NCBI GenBank assembly: GCA_947444055.1
Contig: CANEYR010000006.1
Location: 49,560 to 113,559 of the forward strand
DNA length: 64,000 nt
Origin: Planctomycetota bacterium
GTDB taxonomy: Bacteria > Planctomycetota > UBA1135 > UBA2386
Direction: 5' to 3'
Positions 54,100 through 63,449 of the stretch are shown piece after piece. Position 1 is the first letter of the stretch; each line of letters starts with the position of its first letter. The notes beneath the pieces are model-generated. The model ran no database searches. It was not told the origin of the DNA and saw nothing but the letters and a program-made list of their open reading frames with translations. The translations under genes were made by a program, and so were the position numbers.

Positions 54100-55415
54100 G
54101 AGTCGGCGGCGGAGTCGCTCGGTGGCCGGTTCTTCTCGGTGACGCGGGCGCCACCGGCCATCAGGCGGCCGAGCAAGGCGGGCGACACCTGGATCGTCAT
54201 CAGGCAACCTTCTTCGGTGTAGAACTCGGACAGCACCGTCGCCTTGGCGCGGATCTCGCCGTGCAGCGCCCCCGCGGAGTGCGGCAGCAGCAGTTCTACG
54301 CGTTGCTCGACGGCGGCCAAGTGGTTCTGGATCGCAGCGAACAAGTCTGGCAAGCCATCGCCGGTCAGCACCGACACCGGCACGGCGCGCGGATCGATTT
54401 GCCACAGCGGGGTCAAGTTGGCGCGGTCGGTGACGAGGTCGAGCTTGTTGAGAACGGTGATGCGCGGCAGGTTCTGCGAACCGAGCGTCTCCAGCACTTC
54501 GTCGACCGTCTGCATTTGTTCGACGGCCTCGGCCGAGCTGCCATCGACGAGCACCAGCAAGAGGTCGGCGTGCAACGCTTCTTCGAGCGTGGCGTGGAAG
54601 CTGGCGACCAGTTGGTGGGGCAGCTTGCGCAGGAAGCCGACGGTGTCGGTCAGCAGCACGGTGCGGCCACCGGACAATCGCCACGGGCGCGTGCGCGTGT
54701 CGAGCGTCGAGAACAGGCGGTTCTCAGCCAGCACGCCGGCGTCGGTCAGCTTGTTCATCAACGACGACTTGCCGGCGTTGGTGTAGCCGACCAGCGCGAT
54801 CGTGAAGAGGTCGGGCCGCGCCTGCACTTCCCGCACCTTGTGCTCCTCGATCTTTTCGAGGTCGCGGTTGATGGTGGAGATGCGCGTCTTCAGCAGGTTG
54901 CGGTCGACGTCGATCTGCTTTTCACCCGCACCGCCGCGCACACCGATGCCGCCGCGTTGGCGTTCGAGGTGGGTCCAGCGACGGCGCAGGCGCGGCATCT
55001 CGTACTGCAGTGCGGCGAGTTCGACTTGCAGCTTGGCCTGGGGGGTGCGCGCGTGCATGGCGAAGATCTGCAGGATCAGTTCGCTGCGATCGAGGCACGG
55101 CACGCCGACCGCGGCTTCGATCGCCTTCGCTTGGTTGGGCGTCAGCGAGTCGTCGCAGATGATGGCGCTGCTGTGCGCGAGCTTGACGACTTCGGCCAGT
55201 TCTTCGAGCTTGCCGCTGCCGAAGTAGCTGTGCGGGTCGGCGTGGCGGCGATGCTGCACCATGCAACCAGCCGGCACGAAGTCCGCAGTCTCGGCGAGCA
55301 GCTGCAGTTCGTGCAGCGCTTCGGCAGCAGTGCGGGGATCGCCCATGGGCACGAGGCCGAACAGGATGGCTTCGGTAGCGTGGCCTTGGCGGGTGTCGAT
55401 CGGATCGGTTCTCAC
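54096..55415 (-). CDS. hflX: GTPase HflX
   Basis: A 439-residue OBG-HflX GTPase that splits or rescues ribosomes under stress. N-terminal HflX domain: DPHSYFGSGKLEEL, IICDDSLTPNQAKAIE, VPCLDRSELILQIFAMHARTPQAKLQVELAALQYEMPRLRRRW and a GGIGVRGGAGEKQID segment. G motifs: GYTNAGKSSL (G1), TDTVGF (G3), NKLD (G4). The GTG start at 55415 overlaps the nadB stop. Confidence 0.95.
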   Translation of the reverse strand: MRTDPIDTRQGHATEAILFGLVPMGDPRTAAEALHELQLLAETADFVPAGCMVQHRRHADPHSYFGSGKLEELAEVVKLAHSSAIICDDSLTPNQAKAIEAAVGVPCLDRSELILQIFAMHARTPQAKLQVELAALQYEMPRLRRRWTHLERQRGGIGVRGGAGEKQIDVDRNLLKTRISTINRDLEKIEEHKVREVQARPDLFTIALVGYTNAGKSSLMNKLTDAGVLAENRLFSTLDTRTRPWRLSGGRTVLLTDTVGFLRKLPHQLVASFHATLEEALHADLLLVLVDGSSAEAVEQMQTVDEVLETLGSQNLPRITVLNKLDLVTDRANLTPLWQIDPRAVPVSVLTGDGLPDLFAAIQNHLAAVEQRVELLLPHSAGALHGEIRAKATVLSEFYTEEGCLMTIQVSPALLGRLMAGGARVTEKNRPPSDSAADS

Positions 55416-57100
55416 GAGGATGGGCGGTCGGTTGGCGCGAGCAGGGGGCCGAGGTCAGTGCGAATTGCACCATCTGGACGCCGTTCCAGGAAGATCCTGC
55501 GACAGAACGTCGCGTCGTCGCGGGTTGGATGGTCGTCCCGGAAGTGGGTACCACGCGATTCGGCGCGCGCGATGGCGGCTTCCGCCACGAGGGCGGCGAC
55601 CGTCAGCATGTTGGCGAGTTCGCAGCGAGCGCGGTCGGGCAGCGGCGCCTTCACCAGGTAGTGATGCCAGAAGCCGATGCGGTTGCGAGCGTCCTGCAGG
55701 CCAGCTTGGGTGCGGCGCAAGCCGACCTGGCGCCACATCAGACTCTTCAGCGAGTACAGCAGGTCGTCGTGGGATAGGCGCGGCGGATCTTGCGCGATCT
55801 GCGGCCCCGAGCCGACGCGCGGCAAGTCGGCATGGCCTTGGCGCGCGGTGTCGGCGGCAGCGAGCCCAGCGGCTTGTCCGATCACCGCCCCTTCGAGCAG
55901 GCTGTTGGAGGCGAGGCGGTTGGCTCCGTGCAGGCCAGAAGCCGCCGCTTCGCCAACTGCGAACAAGCCTGGCACGTTGGTGCGCCCAGCGTGGTCGGTG
56001 GCGGCGCCGCCGACGAAGTAGTGAGCGCCCGGGCGCACCGGGATCGGGTCCTTGGCGAGGTCCAGATCGAACGTCGAACAGATGCGCGCGATGGACGGGA
56101 ACAGCGTGCGCGGGTCGCCCTTCACCGTGCTGAGGTCGAGGTAGACGTGGGTGTCGTTGGTGGCGACCATGCGGTCGAGGATGGCGCGGCTGACGACATC
56201 GCGCGGGGCAAGTTCTTGCATCGGGTGCGCGTCCGCCATGAAGCGCTCGCCGTTGCGATCGCGCAGCACCGCGCCAGCTCCGCGCACGACTTCGCTGATG
56301 AGGAAGCGCGACGCGCCGGCGATGTAGAGCGTGGTCGGATGGAACTGCACGAACTCGCAGTCGGCCATGCGGGCGCCGGCGCGGAAGCACAGGGCATGGC
56401 CGTCGCCGGAAGCGCCGGTTGGGTTCGTGGTCTCGCGATAGATTTGCCCGGTGCCGCCGCTGGCGATGACGATCGCTCCCGCTTCGACCGCGACCTCCAT
56501 GCCATCTTGCAGACCGACGGCGCCGACACAGCGGCCGTCGGCCAGCACGAGGTCGCGCACGAACACGTGCGAACGCACGGTGATGCGCGGGTGCGCCGCC
56601 AGGGCGGCGGCGAGGGCCCGCTGGATCTCGCGACCGGTGGCGTCGCCGTGGCTGTGCACGACGCGCGCGTGGCTGTGGCCCCCTTCGCGGGAGAGCGCGA
56701 GCGGGGCGCCGGGATCTTTTTGGTGGCGATCGAAGCGCGTGCCGAGTTGTTCAAGCCAATGCACGGCCTCCCCAGCGGACTGCACGACGGCGCGCACGAC
56801 GGCGGGATCGGCGATGCCCGCGCCGACCAGCAGGGTATCGGCGATGTGGGAGTCGAGGCTGTCTTCGGGCAACTGCACGACCGCGATGCCGCCTTGCGCC
56901 CACGCCGTGTTGGTGTCGCCGACATCGTCCTTGGTCAACACCAGGACTTGCGCGCCGGCGTCGGCGGCATGCAGGGCGCTGCACGCGCCGGCAATGCCAC
57001 CGCCGATCACCAACACGTCCGTGCGCAGCAGTGGCGTCGTTCGCAAATCGAACGGCGCGAGCCGAGAGGGCATGTGCGGCGTCGCGTAGGGGGCTTGCAT
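55412..57100 (-). CDS. nadB: L-aspartate oxidase
   Basis: A 562-residue flavoprotein oxidising aspartate to iminoaspartate, first step of de novo NAD synthesis. It shows the FAD motif DVLVIGGGIAGACSALHAA, TAWAQGGIAVV, HSHGDATGREIQRAL, FVQFHPTTLYI, HYFVGGAATDHAGRTNVPGLFAVGEAAASGLHGANRLASNSLLEG. NadA and NadC are not in the window. It lies between secDF and hflX on the minus strand. Confidence 0.95.
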   Translation of the reverse strand: MQAPYATPHMPSRLAPFDLRTTPLLRTDVLVIGGGIAGACSALHAADAGAQVLVLTKDDVGDTNTAWAQGGIAVVQLPEDSLDSHIADTLLVGAGIADPAVVRAVVQSAGEAVHWLEQLGTRFDRHQKDPGAPLALSREGGHSHARVVHSHGDATGREIQRALAAALAAHPRITVRSHVFVRDLVLADGRCVGAVGLQDGMEVAVEAGAIVIASGGTGQIYRETTNPTGASGDGHALCFRAGARMADCEFVQFHPTTLYIAGASRFLISEVVRGAGAVLRDRNGERFMADAHPMQELAPRDVVSRAILDRMVATNDTHVYLDLSTVKGDPRTLFPSIARICSTFDLDLAKDPIPVRPGAHYFVGGAATDHAGRTNVPGLFAVGEAAASGLHGANRLASNSLLEGAVIGQAAGLAAADTARQGHADLPRVGSGPQIAQDPPRLSHDDLLYSLKSLMWRQVGLRRTQAGLQDARNRIGFWHHYLVKAPLPDRARCELANMLTVAALVAEAAIARAESRGTHFRDDHPTRDDATFCRRIFLERRPDGAIRTDLGPLLAPTDRPSS

Positions 57101-57170
57101 GGCGAGTGGCCGTGGGCGCGGCCGCGTCGGTCGGTCGCGCGCACCATGGTTGGTGCGCGCGGCAGGTCGA

Positions 57171-60100
57171 TCAGCTGACGGGCGTCTCGACCGGTTCGGC
57201 GGCGGGGGCCGGCGCCACCTTGGGCCGCGACAGGTCGCCCTTGTCGAGCCAGATCAAGACCGGTGCGGCGATGTAGACCGTCGAATAGACGCCTGACACC
57301 ATGCCGATGATCATCGCGAACGCAAACGACTCGAGGTCGGAGCCGCTGCGGTAGTTGACGACGAACTGCGCGATGACGACCAGCAGGGTGAGTCCGCTGG
57401 TCAGCAACGTGCGCGACATCGTTTGGTTGAGGGCGCGGTTGATCAGATCGCGGAACGGCTCGACCACACCCAGACGCGCGTTGTCCGTCGCGTTCTCACG
57501 GATGCGGTCGAAGATGACGATCGTGTCGTTCACGGAGTAGCCAATGATCGTCAGGAAGCAGGCGATCATCGCTAGGTTGATCTCGGCGCTGACCAGTTCC
57601 AGGTGGTTGCAGATCACCACGGCGACGAGGGCGACCAGCACGTCGTGGATCAACGCCACGACGGCGGCGATGCCATACTTGTACTCGTGGAAGCGAACGC
57701 GCAGGTAAAGCACGATCAGACCCCATGCAAGGATCAGGGCGCCGATGGCGGCGTTGCGCAGGTCATTGACCAAGCGGCCTTGGATTTCCTGCGCCTCTGG
57801 GAACGGGTCGGACAAGGACAGCGCGGCGCCGGTGACGTCCTTGAGCTTGGCGAGTTCGCTCTGCACGGTCGCCGGTAGCTCCCATGGGCGCACGCTCGAT
57901 TGCGTGGTCCACTCGATACGCAGATCCTTGGCTTGCGTGGCGGTGGCGTCCCCGACCGGATTCACGAGGCTGCTCGGCAGACCCTTGGCCAGCGCCTCTC
58001 TTGCCTTGGCCAGTTCGACCGGTTGCTGCAAGAAGACGTCGATCATCGCGTACTGCAGGTTGTCGCTGCCGGGCACCTTCATGATCGTCGGCGTACTGAA
58101 CGCAGGCTTCACCAACTGGTCGCTGAAGATGCGGCGCAACTCGCCGACGTAGGGTGGCTCGTAGGCGGCTGGCGGGGCCAGCTTGTCTTGCTCGGCCTTC
58201 AGCCGGTTCTCACGATGTTGCTTGCGGCCCGCTTCGACCACCACTCGTTGCGTGTCGTTCAACTTGATGCGCACGTTGAACTCGTTGCCGGTGCCGTCGG
58301 CGTTGAGCTCGCCGAACGCGTTGACTTGCGCGTTGGGGTAGGCCTGGTCGAAGGCGGCGTCACCCGCCAGCTTGCCCTTGATGACCTCAGTCGTCATGGG
58401 CTGAGCGAGCACCATGCGCATGTTGGCGCCACCGGTGAAGTCGATGCCGAGCGTGACTTCGCGCGGGGCGACGAACACCGCGTAGACGAGGCCGACACCG
58501 ATGAAGACAGCACTGCCCGTCACGCACACCTTGATGTACTTGACGAAGTCGACGTTGAGGTTCGCGAACAGCGAGCGCGGCTTGTAGTCGCGCAACCAGT
58601 TCTTCTCGAGGGCGACGTGGAACAGCAAGCGCGTCACGAAGAACTGCGTGAACACGGTCGTCACGATGCCGACCATCAGCGTCACCGCGAAGCCGCGCAC
58701 CGGACCGACGCCGACGTTGTAGAGCACCAAGCCCACCAAGAACGTCGTGATGTTGGAGTCGAGAATCGCCGACATCGCCTTTTCGAAACCGGCGCGTACG
58801 GCCACCAGCAGGTCCTTGCCCTTCGCCAGCTCTTCGCGAATGCGCTCGTAGATGAGCACGTTGGCGTCGACGGCCATGCCCATCGTCAGCACGATGCCGC
58901 CAAGGCCTGGCAGCGTGATCGTCGCCTGCATGAACAGCATCGCTGCGTAGAGCAGGAAGACGTTCAGCACCAGCGTCACGCAGGCGATGATGCCGGCGAT
59001 GCGGTAGTAGAGCAGCATGAAGGCGAACACCAACACGCTGCCGGCGATGAGCGACAAGGCGCCGCGTTCGATCGCTGCCCGGCCGAGTCTCGGTCCGATC
59101 GAGTCGTTGCTGACCAGGTCGGGTTCGACGCGCAGCGAGCCGGTCTTGAGCACCTTGACCAATTCGTCGACTTCGGCCGCCGTGAAGTCACCACTGATGA
59201 TGCCGCGGCCGGGGATCTTGCTCTCGAACACGGGTGCTGAACGCACGACCCCGTTCAACACGATGGCGCTGGACTTGCCGATGTACTTCTCCGACCAGTC
59301 GGCATACTCGCCGCTGCGGCCTGGCTCGATCGCGTAGTTGACGCCGAGGCCACCAGTATTGCTGTTGCCAGGACCGACACCGGACGGGTCCAGGTCCTTA
59401 CCCTCGAAATGAGTCTCCCTCATGTTGAGGGCGAGGAACTCAACCAGGAACTGCTGGGCCACCGGCAGCTTGGTGATGGCCTCCGGAATCAGGCCGCCGT
59501 TGAAGTCGATGTCGTCGTAGGCCTTGACCACCGCTGCCTGCAGCGACGGCATGCCTGAATACGTGCGATCCCAGACCTTGCCTTCACCGCTCTTGGTGTC
59601 GGGCTTGATCAGGCGTGGGTACCACGCCAGGTTGCCGACTTGCATCGGGCCTTGGCCGCTGGTGTTCTCGTTGAAGCGGCGGATGTTGCGGTAGTCGTCC
59701 TTGATCAGCTGCTTGTTCTCGGGGTTCTGCAACCACATGGTCAGCCGCTGCGACTCTTGCTGCATCACGAACGTGACTTGGCCGTCGCCATAGTCCTTGT
59801 CGGCGACGATGCGCATCTCGAGCTTGCCGAGATTGGCGATGCGGGCGAGCACCGCGGCGCGCTCCTGCGAGCTCTCGAACCACGGCAGTTCGATCAGGAT
59901 GCCGCTGTCGCCGCTGCGCGTGATCATCACGTCGAGCGTTCCCGACGGGTCGATGCGCTCGGTGATCACCGAGAGCGTCTGCGCCATGATCTCGTCGATC
60001 GAGGCCTTCTCCTTGCGCTTCAGTTCCTCAAGCACGTCAGGCGGAACTTCGTAGCGCAGCTGCGTGCCACCCTTGAGGTCTGGCCCTAGCGGCACCTTCA

Positions 60101-60176
60101 GAGTGAGGACACAGATCAGGCCGGCGACGATAGACAGCAGGACCAGAAACAACTGACGACGGGCGTTCTCGAGCAT
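57171..60176 (-). CDS. secDF: Fused protein-export membrane protein SecDF
   Basis: A 1001-residue RND-type protein combining SecD and SecF, which use the proton gradient to help late steps of Sec export. The SecD half starts MLENARRQLFLVLLSIVAG with GPDLKGGTQLRYE and a transmembrane block (LPGLGGIVLTMGMAVDANVLIYERIREEL). The SecF half begins near YIKVCVTGSAVFIGVGLVYAVF, with GIDFTGGANMRM and IGYSVNDTIVIFDRIREN. The periplasmic P1 domain is long. The ATG at 60176 is used; upstream residues in the track have no homology. Confidence 0.95.
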   Translation of the reverse strand: MLENARRQLFLVLLSIVAGLICVLTLKVPLGPDLKGGTQLRYEVPPDVLEELKRKEKASIDEIMAQTLSVITERIDPSGTLDVMITRSGDSGILIELPWFESSQERAAVLARIANLGKLEMRIVADKDYGDGQVTFVMQQESQRLTMWLQNPENKQLIKDDYRNIRRFNENTSGQGPMQVGNLAWYPRLIKPDTKSGEGKVWDRTYSGMPSLQAAVVKAYDDIDFNGGLIPEAITKLPVAQQFLVEFLALNMRETHFEGKDLDPSGVGPGNSNTGGLGVNYAIEPGRSGEYADWSEKYIGKSSAIVLNGVVRSAPVFESKIPGRGIISGDFTAAEVDELVKVLKTGSLRVEPDLVSNDSIGPRLGRAAIERGALSLIAGSVLVFAFMLLYYRIAGIIACVTLVLNVFLLYAAMLFMQATITLPGLGGIVLTMGMAVDANVLIYERIREELAKGKDLLVAVRAGFEKAMSAILDSNITTFLVGLVLYNVGVGPVRGFAVTLMVGIVTTVFTQFFVTRLLFHVALEKNWLRDYKPRSLFANLNVDFVKYIKVCVTGSAVFIGVGLVYAVFVAPREVTLGIDFTGGANMRMVLAQPMTTEVIKGKLAGDAAFDQAYPNAQVNAFGELNADGTGNEFNVRIKLNDTQRVVVEAGRKQHRENRLKAEQDKLAPPAAYEPPYVGELRRIFSDQLVKPAFSTPTIMKVPGSDNLQYAMIDVFLQQPVELAKAREALAKGLPSSLVNPVGDATATQAKDLRIEWTTQSSVRPWELPATVQSELAKLKDVTGAALSLSDPFPEAQEIQGRLVNDLRNAAIGALILAWGLIVLYLRVRFHEYKYGIAAVVALIHDVLVALVAVVICNHLELVSAEINLAMIACFLTIIGYSVNDTIVIFDRIRENATDNARLGVVEPFRDLINRALNQTMSRTLLTSGLTLLVVIAQFVVNYRSGSDLESFAFAMIIGMVSGVYSTVYIAAPVLIWLDKGDLSRPKVAPAPAAEPVETPVS

Positions 60177-60374
60177 GTCAGTAGGGGCGGCTTGTAGGAA
60201 CGAGTGCGGCGCACTCGACCCCGCGGCCGAGCAGTTGGGCCCGCGCGGGAAGGCGCGAGCCGGTTGGCCCCATGGCCACAAACGGAGGGTGCAGAATCGA
60301 AACAGGGCCGCCGCCGATCATCGGCATTGGCCCCATAGCGGTGGAGAGATTCGGACGAGCACCTGCAGCCGACA

Positions 60375-60400
60375 AATTGGCAACCGACAAGCTGCCAATT
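60375..60400. other. Hairpin downstream of rplS
   Basis: AATTGGCA and TGCCAATT form a perfect 8-bp stem with a 10-base loop, 14 bases after the rplS stop in the rplS-secDF gap. There is no T-run, so it may be an RNA-stability or attenuation hairpin rather than an intrinsic terminator. The rest of this 237-bp gap shows nothing I can name. Confidence 0.5.
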
Positions 60401-60413
60401 CTCGACCCGGCCA

Positions 60414-60821
60414 CTACTGGGCCTTGGCCTTGCTGGCTTGCTTGCCGTCACCCTTGCGCGAGCGCGGGTGCTGCAGCTTGCCCAGGTTTGGGTTGAGGCG
60501 GGTCGACTTACCTTCGCGATCGCGCAGGTAGTAGAGCTTGGCGCGGCGGATGATGCCGCGTTCCTTGACCTGGATGTCGGCGACGCGCGGGCTGTGCAGC
60601 GGGAACGTGCGTTCGACGCCTTCGCCGCTGACCAAGCGCCGGATGGTCGCGCTGCGGCGCGGGCCAGCACCTTGCAACGAGATCACCGTGCCCGAAAACA
60701 ACTGCACGCGCTCCTTGTCGCCTTCCTTGATCAGATAGTGGACTTCGACGGAGTCGCCGATTCCGAAGTCAGGGATGCTCGGCTTCATGTGCTCGAGTTC
60801 GAGCGTGCGCAGGAGATTCAT
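60414..60821 (-). CDS. rplS: 50S ribosomal protein L19
   Basis: A 135-residue ribosomal protein at the 30S-50S interface. Conserved features: FGIGDSVEVHYLIKEGDKERVQLFSGTVISLQGAG, FPLHSPRVADIQVKERGIIRRAKLYYLRDREGKSTRL. The C-terminal Lys/Ala tail (SRKGDGKQASKAKAQ) is longer than usual. It starts six bases after trmD, the usual trmD-rplS pair. Confidence 0.97.
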   Translation of the reverse strand: MNLLRTLELEHMKPSIPDFGIGDSVEVHYLIKEGDKERVQLFSGTVISLQGAGPRRSATIRRLVSGEGVERTFPLHSPRVADIQVKERGIIRRAKLYYLRDREGKSTRLNPNLGKLQHPRSRKGDGKQASKAKAQ

Positions 60822-60827
60822 GGTTCG

Positions 60828-61574
60828 TTACTCAGGCTCGCGCTGGTCGGCGGGAGGTTGGAAAGTCGTCGTTGGTGTGTTCGGGGTTGGTGTCTTCGGC
60901 TGGGCACTACTTCGTGCGATCTTCTGCGCCGTGAAGACCTTGGCTTGTTCCAGTCGCCAGCGAGCCACCGCCGCATGGTCGCCCGACATCAGGATGTCGG
61001 GCACCGCCATGCCGCGAAACTCGCGTGGCCGCGTGTACTGCGGGTAGTCGAGCCATTCGCCTTCGAAGGATTCGAGCACCGCAGACTGCGCACAGCCGAG
61101 AACGCCTGGGATCAATCGCACTGCGGCTTCGAGCATCACCAGGGCGGCGAGTTCGCCGCCAGCAATGACAAAGTCACCGAGCGAAATCTCCTCCCAGGCA
61201 AATCCTTGGCGGATGCGTTCGTCGTATCCTTCGTAGCGCCCGCACAAGAACAGCAGCCGTTCACACTGGCTGAGTTCGCGTGCTTTGGCTTGGTCGAAGG
61301 TGCGACCGCGGGGACAGAGCAAGACCTTGCGGAACGAGCCGTGCGCTCGTTCCAAGTCTTCAACAGCTGAAAAGATCGGTTCGGGCTTTAGCACCATGCC
61401 TGGCCCGCCACCAAACGGTCGATCGTCGACCGTCCGGTGCGGGTCCAGGGTCGAGTCTCGGAAGTCGACCAGGTCGACCCGAAGCTTGCCCTGGGACTGT
61501 GCAATCCCGAGGATGCTCTCGTCCAGGTAAGGCCGCAGGGCCTTCGGAAAGAGGGTCAGGATGGCGCAGCGCAA
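60828..61574 (-). CDS. trmD: tRNA (guanine-N1)-methyltransferase TrmD
   Basis: A 248-residue SPOUT methyltransferase that makes m1G37. Core: ILTLFPKALRPYLDESILG, RPFGGGPGMVLKPEPI, LFLCGRYEGYDERI and GDFVIAGGELAALVMLEAAVRLIPGVLG. The C-terminal extension is Pro/Thr-rich (SAQPKTPTPNTPTTTFQPPADQ). Homology starts at RCAILTLFPK, so a TTG at 61574 is the most likely start; no ATG or GTG fits. It is divergent from ribE across 100 bp. rpsP and rimM, often upstream of trmD, are absent here. Confidence 0.92.
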   Translation of the reverse strand: MRCAILTLFPKALRPYLDESILGIAQSQGKLRVDLVDFRDSTLDPHRTVDDRPFGGGPGMVLKPEPIFSAVEDLERAHGSFRKVLLCPRGRTFDQAKARELSQCERLLFLCGRYEGYDERIRQGFAWEEISLGDFVIAGGELAALVMLEAAVRLIPGVLGCAQSAVLESFEGEWLDYPQYTRPREFRGMAVPDILMSGDHAAVARWRLEQAKVFTAQKIARSSAQPKTPTPNTPTTTFQPPADQREPE

Positions 61575-61674
61575 GGTGCCTTGCCGCGAAGAAGGGGCGG
61601 GGAGACTAGGGGCGAGGTGGTGGTCGGTCAAGTCGGCTGGTGCTCCCGTCGTGTTCGCGACTACGCTCTTTTCC

Positions 61675-62277
61675 ATGTTCACGGGGCTCGTGCAGGCGGT
61701 AGGCGTGGTGCGGGGTCGGTTGGCGGTGGGCGAAGAAGTTCGCCTCGAAGTCGCGATCGATGGCTTGGCACAGCCTTTTCGCCTCGGCGATTCGATTGCC
61801 CTGTCCGGGGTTTGCTGCACCGTAGTGCAGATGCAGGCTGGAGTCGCGACGTTCCATTTGACCGGCGAGACCTTGCAGCGAACTTGGCTCGGAGCGGTGC
61901 CGATTGGCACGCCGATCAATCTGGAAGGGGCGCTGCGAGCTGGCGAGCCGCTGGGAGGGCACCTGGTGCAGGGGCATGTCGATGGCGTCGGTCGGGCGAT
62001 GGCGACCATGGATCCTGGGCAAGGCGGGCAGCTGTGGGTCGAAGTGCCGACCGACCTGCGCAAGTACTGCGTCGAAAAAGGGTCGATCACGTTGGATGGG
62101 GTGTCGCTGACGATTGCCGAACGGCGCGACGGCGCCGTTCGCATCGCGGTCATTCCGCATACGGCGCAGATGACGACGCTCGGGCTGCGCAAGGTCGGCG
62201 AACCGCTGCACATCGAGGTCGACGTGTTGGCGAAGTACGTCGAGTCGTTGCTCGCCGCGCGCCTCGGGTCGGCCTAA
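61675..62277 (+). CDS. ribE: Riboflavin synthase alpha chain
   Basis: A 200-residue enzyme that dismutates two 6,7-dimethyl-8-ribityllumazine molecules to riboflavin. Two lumazine-binding barrels are visible: MFTGLVQAVG...LGDSIALSGVCCTVV and GGHLVQGHVDGVGRA...KGSITLDGVSLTIA. The ATG at 61675 gives the canonical MFTG start. TACGCT lies seven bases upstream, suggesting a leaderless message. No FMN riboswitch was noticed upstream. Confidence 0.95.
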   Translation: MFTGLVQAVGVVRGRLAVGEEVRLEVAIDGLAQPFRLGDSIALSGVCCTVVQMQAGVATFHLTGETLQRTWLGAVPIGTPINLEGALRAGEPLGGHLVQGHVDGVGRAMATMDPGQGGQLWVEVPTDLRKYCVEKGSITLDGVSLTIAERRDGAVRIAVIPHTAQMTTLGLRKVGEPLHIEVDVLAKYVESLLAARLGSA

Positions 62278-62281
62278 CCGG

Positions 62282-63100
62282 GTGCGCTGGCTACGTCGTA
62301 CTATGGCTTTTGCGCTCGTCGTTGCGGTGCTGCTCTACCTCGCCCTCTGCGGGTTCTTGTGGGTCATGCAGGACCGCATGGTGTTTCCCGGGGCCGGGCA
62401 TGGCGATCGTGGGGTGCCACGGGTGTCGCCGCCGGTCGTGATGGCGTGGCTCGAGCAAGGCGTTTTTCGCACGCGCATTGCAACGGTGGCGGTGCTTCGA
62501 CCGATCGGGGTGGCGATCTACTTCGGCGGCAACGGGGAAGACCTGTACGCCGCGGCTGCCAATGCGGCCGTGATCGCGGGCTATGGCTTCGAAGTCATCG
62601 GCGTCGAGCATCCCGGCTTTGGTGCCAGTGGTGGGCGGCCGTCGGTCGCGAGCTTGTTGGCCACGGCCGATGCGGCGGCCACGTTTGCCAAGGCGCGCGC
62701 GGCGGTGCTGCAGGTGCCGCTGGTCGTGGTGGGCAGTTCGCTTGGCAGCTTCTGCGCCGTGCATGTGGCGGCGAAGGGCGGCATCGACAAGCTCGTGCTG
62801 AGGGCACCGCCGACCAACTTGGTGGCGGTGGCAAAACGCCAATTCTGGTGGCTGCCGGTCGGGCTGTTGCTGACGCATCGCTTCGACAATCTGGCGGTGG
62901 CCGGTGGCGTGCGTTGCCCGGCGCTGATCTTGCACGGGGATGCGGACACCATTGTGCCCGACCACTATGGCCGCGAACTGGCGAAGGCGCTGCCGCAGGC
63001 TCGCTTTCAGTCGGTGCCTGGGTGCGGCCACAACGATCTCGACCTGTCGCCGATGGGGCCGGTGGGGTCGGTCTTGCAGGCGTTCCTCGAGACTCGCTGA
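62282..63100 (+). CDS. Membrane-anchored alpha/beta hydrolase (BEM46-like)
   Basis: A 272-residue protein with an N-terminal membrane helix (MAFALVVAVLLYLALCGFLWVM) followed by QDRMVFPGAG, the family's usual start after the anchor. Hydrolase core: AIYFGGNGED, IGVEHPGFGASGG, nucleophile VVGSSLGSF, acid LHGDADTIVPD and base PGCGHNDLD. The start is GTG at 62282, four bases after the ribE stop; an ATG at 62303 is also possible. Substrate unknown. Confidence 0.82.
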   Translation: MRWLRRTMAFALVVAVLLYLALCGFLWVMQDRMVFPGAGHGDRGVPRVSPPVVMAWLEQGVFRTRIATVAVLRPIGVAIYFGGNGEDLYAAAANAAVIAGYGFEVIGVEHPGFGASGGRPSVASLLATADAAATFAKARAAVLQVPLVVVGSSLGSFCAVHVAAKGGIDKLVLRAPPTNLVAVAKRQFWWLPVGLLLTHRFDNLAVAGGVRCPALILHGDADTIVPDHYGRELAKALPQARFQSVPGCGHNDLDLSPMGPVGSVLQAFLETR

Positions 63101-63139
63101 AGCATCTAGTTTTCGGCGCGCGCCACGGCGAGGGAACGG

Positions 63140-63442
63140 GTGACGCTGCGGGCCGCCATGTTGAAACCAACTGCTCGGCTGTGGCGTGCCGTGAGCGTCG
63201 TGGCGCTGCCGTTCTTGTGCACCAGCTGCTTCACGATGGGCTTGTGGGGGGTCCTGCCAGATAGCGAGGTCGACGCGTTCACCCATCAGGAAGAGACGGT
63301 GTTTGCCTACGACGAGGGCACCGAGTGGTCGTGGAGCTTGCTGGGACTGCGCATCCTGTTGACGCCAGTCACGGTTGGCCTCGACGTGCTGACCTGCCCC
63401 GTGCAGGCCGTGCTGTTTGGCAACGACGACGACGATTGCTGA
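63140..63442 (+). CDS. Small YceK/YidQ-like lipoprotein
   Basis: A 100-residue protein with a lipoprotein signal (VSVVALPFLCTSC) and a short mature part whose end, RILLTPVTVGLDVLTCPVQAVLFG, matches the hydrophobic motif of YceK/YidQ (DUF1375) lipoproteins. Function unknown. The start is likely GTG 63140 or the ATG at 63158. Confidence 0.65.
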   Translation: MTLRAAMLKPTARLWRAVSVVALPFLCTSCFTMGLWGVLPDSEVDAFTHQEETVFAYDEGTEWSWSLLGLRILLTPVTVGLDVLTCPVQAVLFGNDDDDC

Positions 63443-63449
63443 TCCGCGT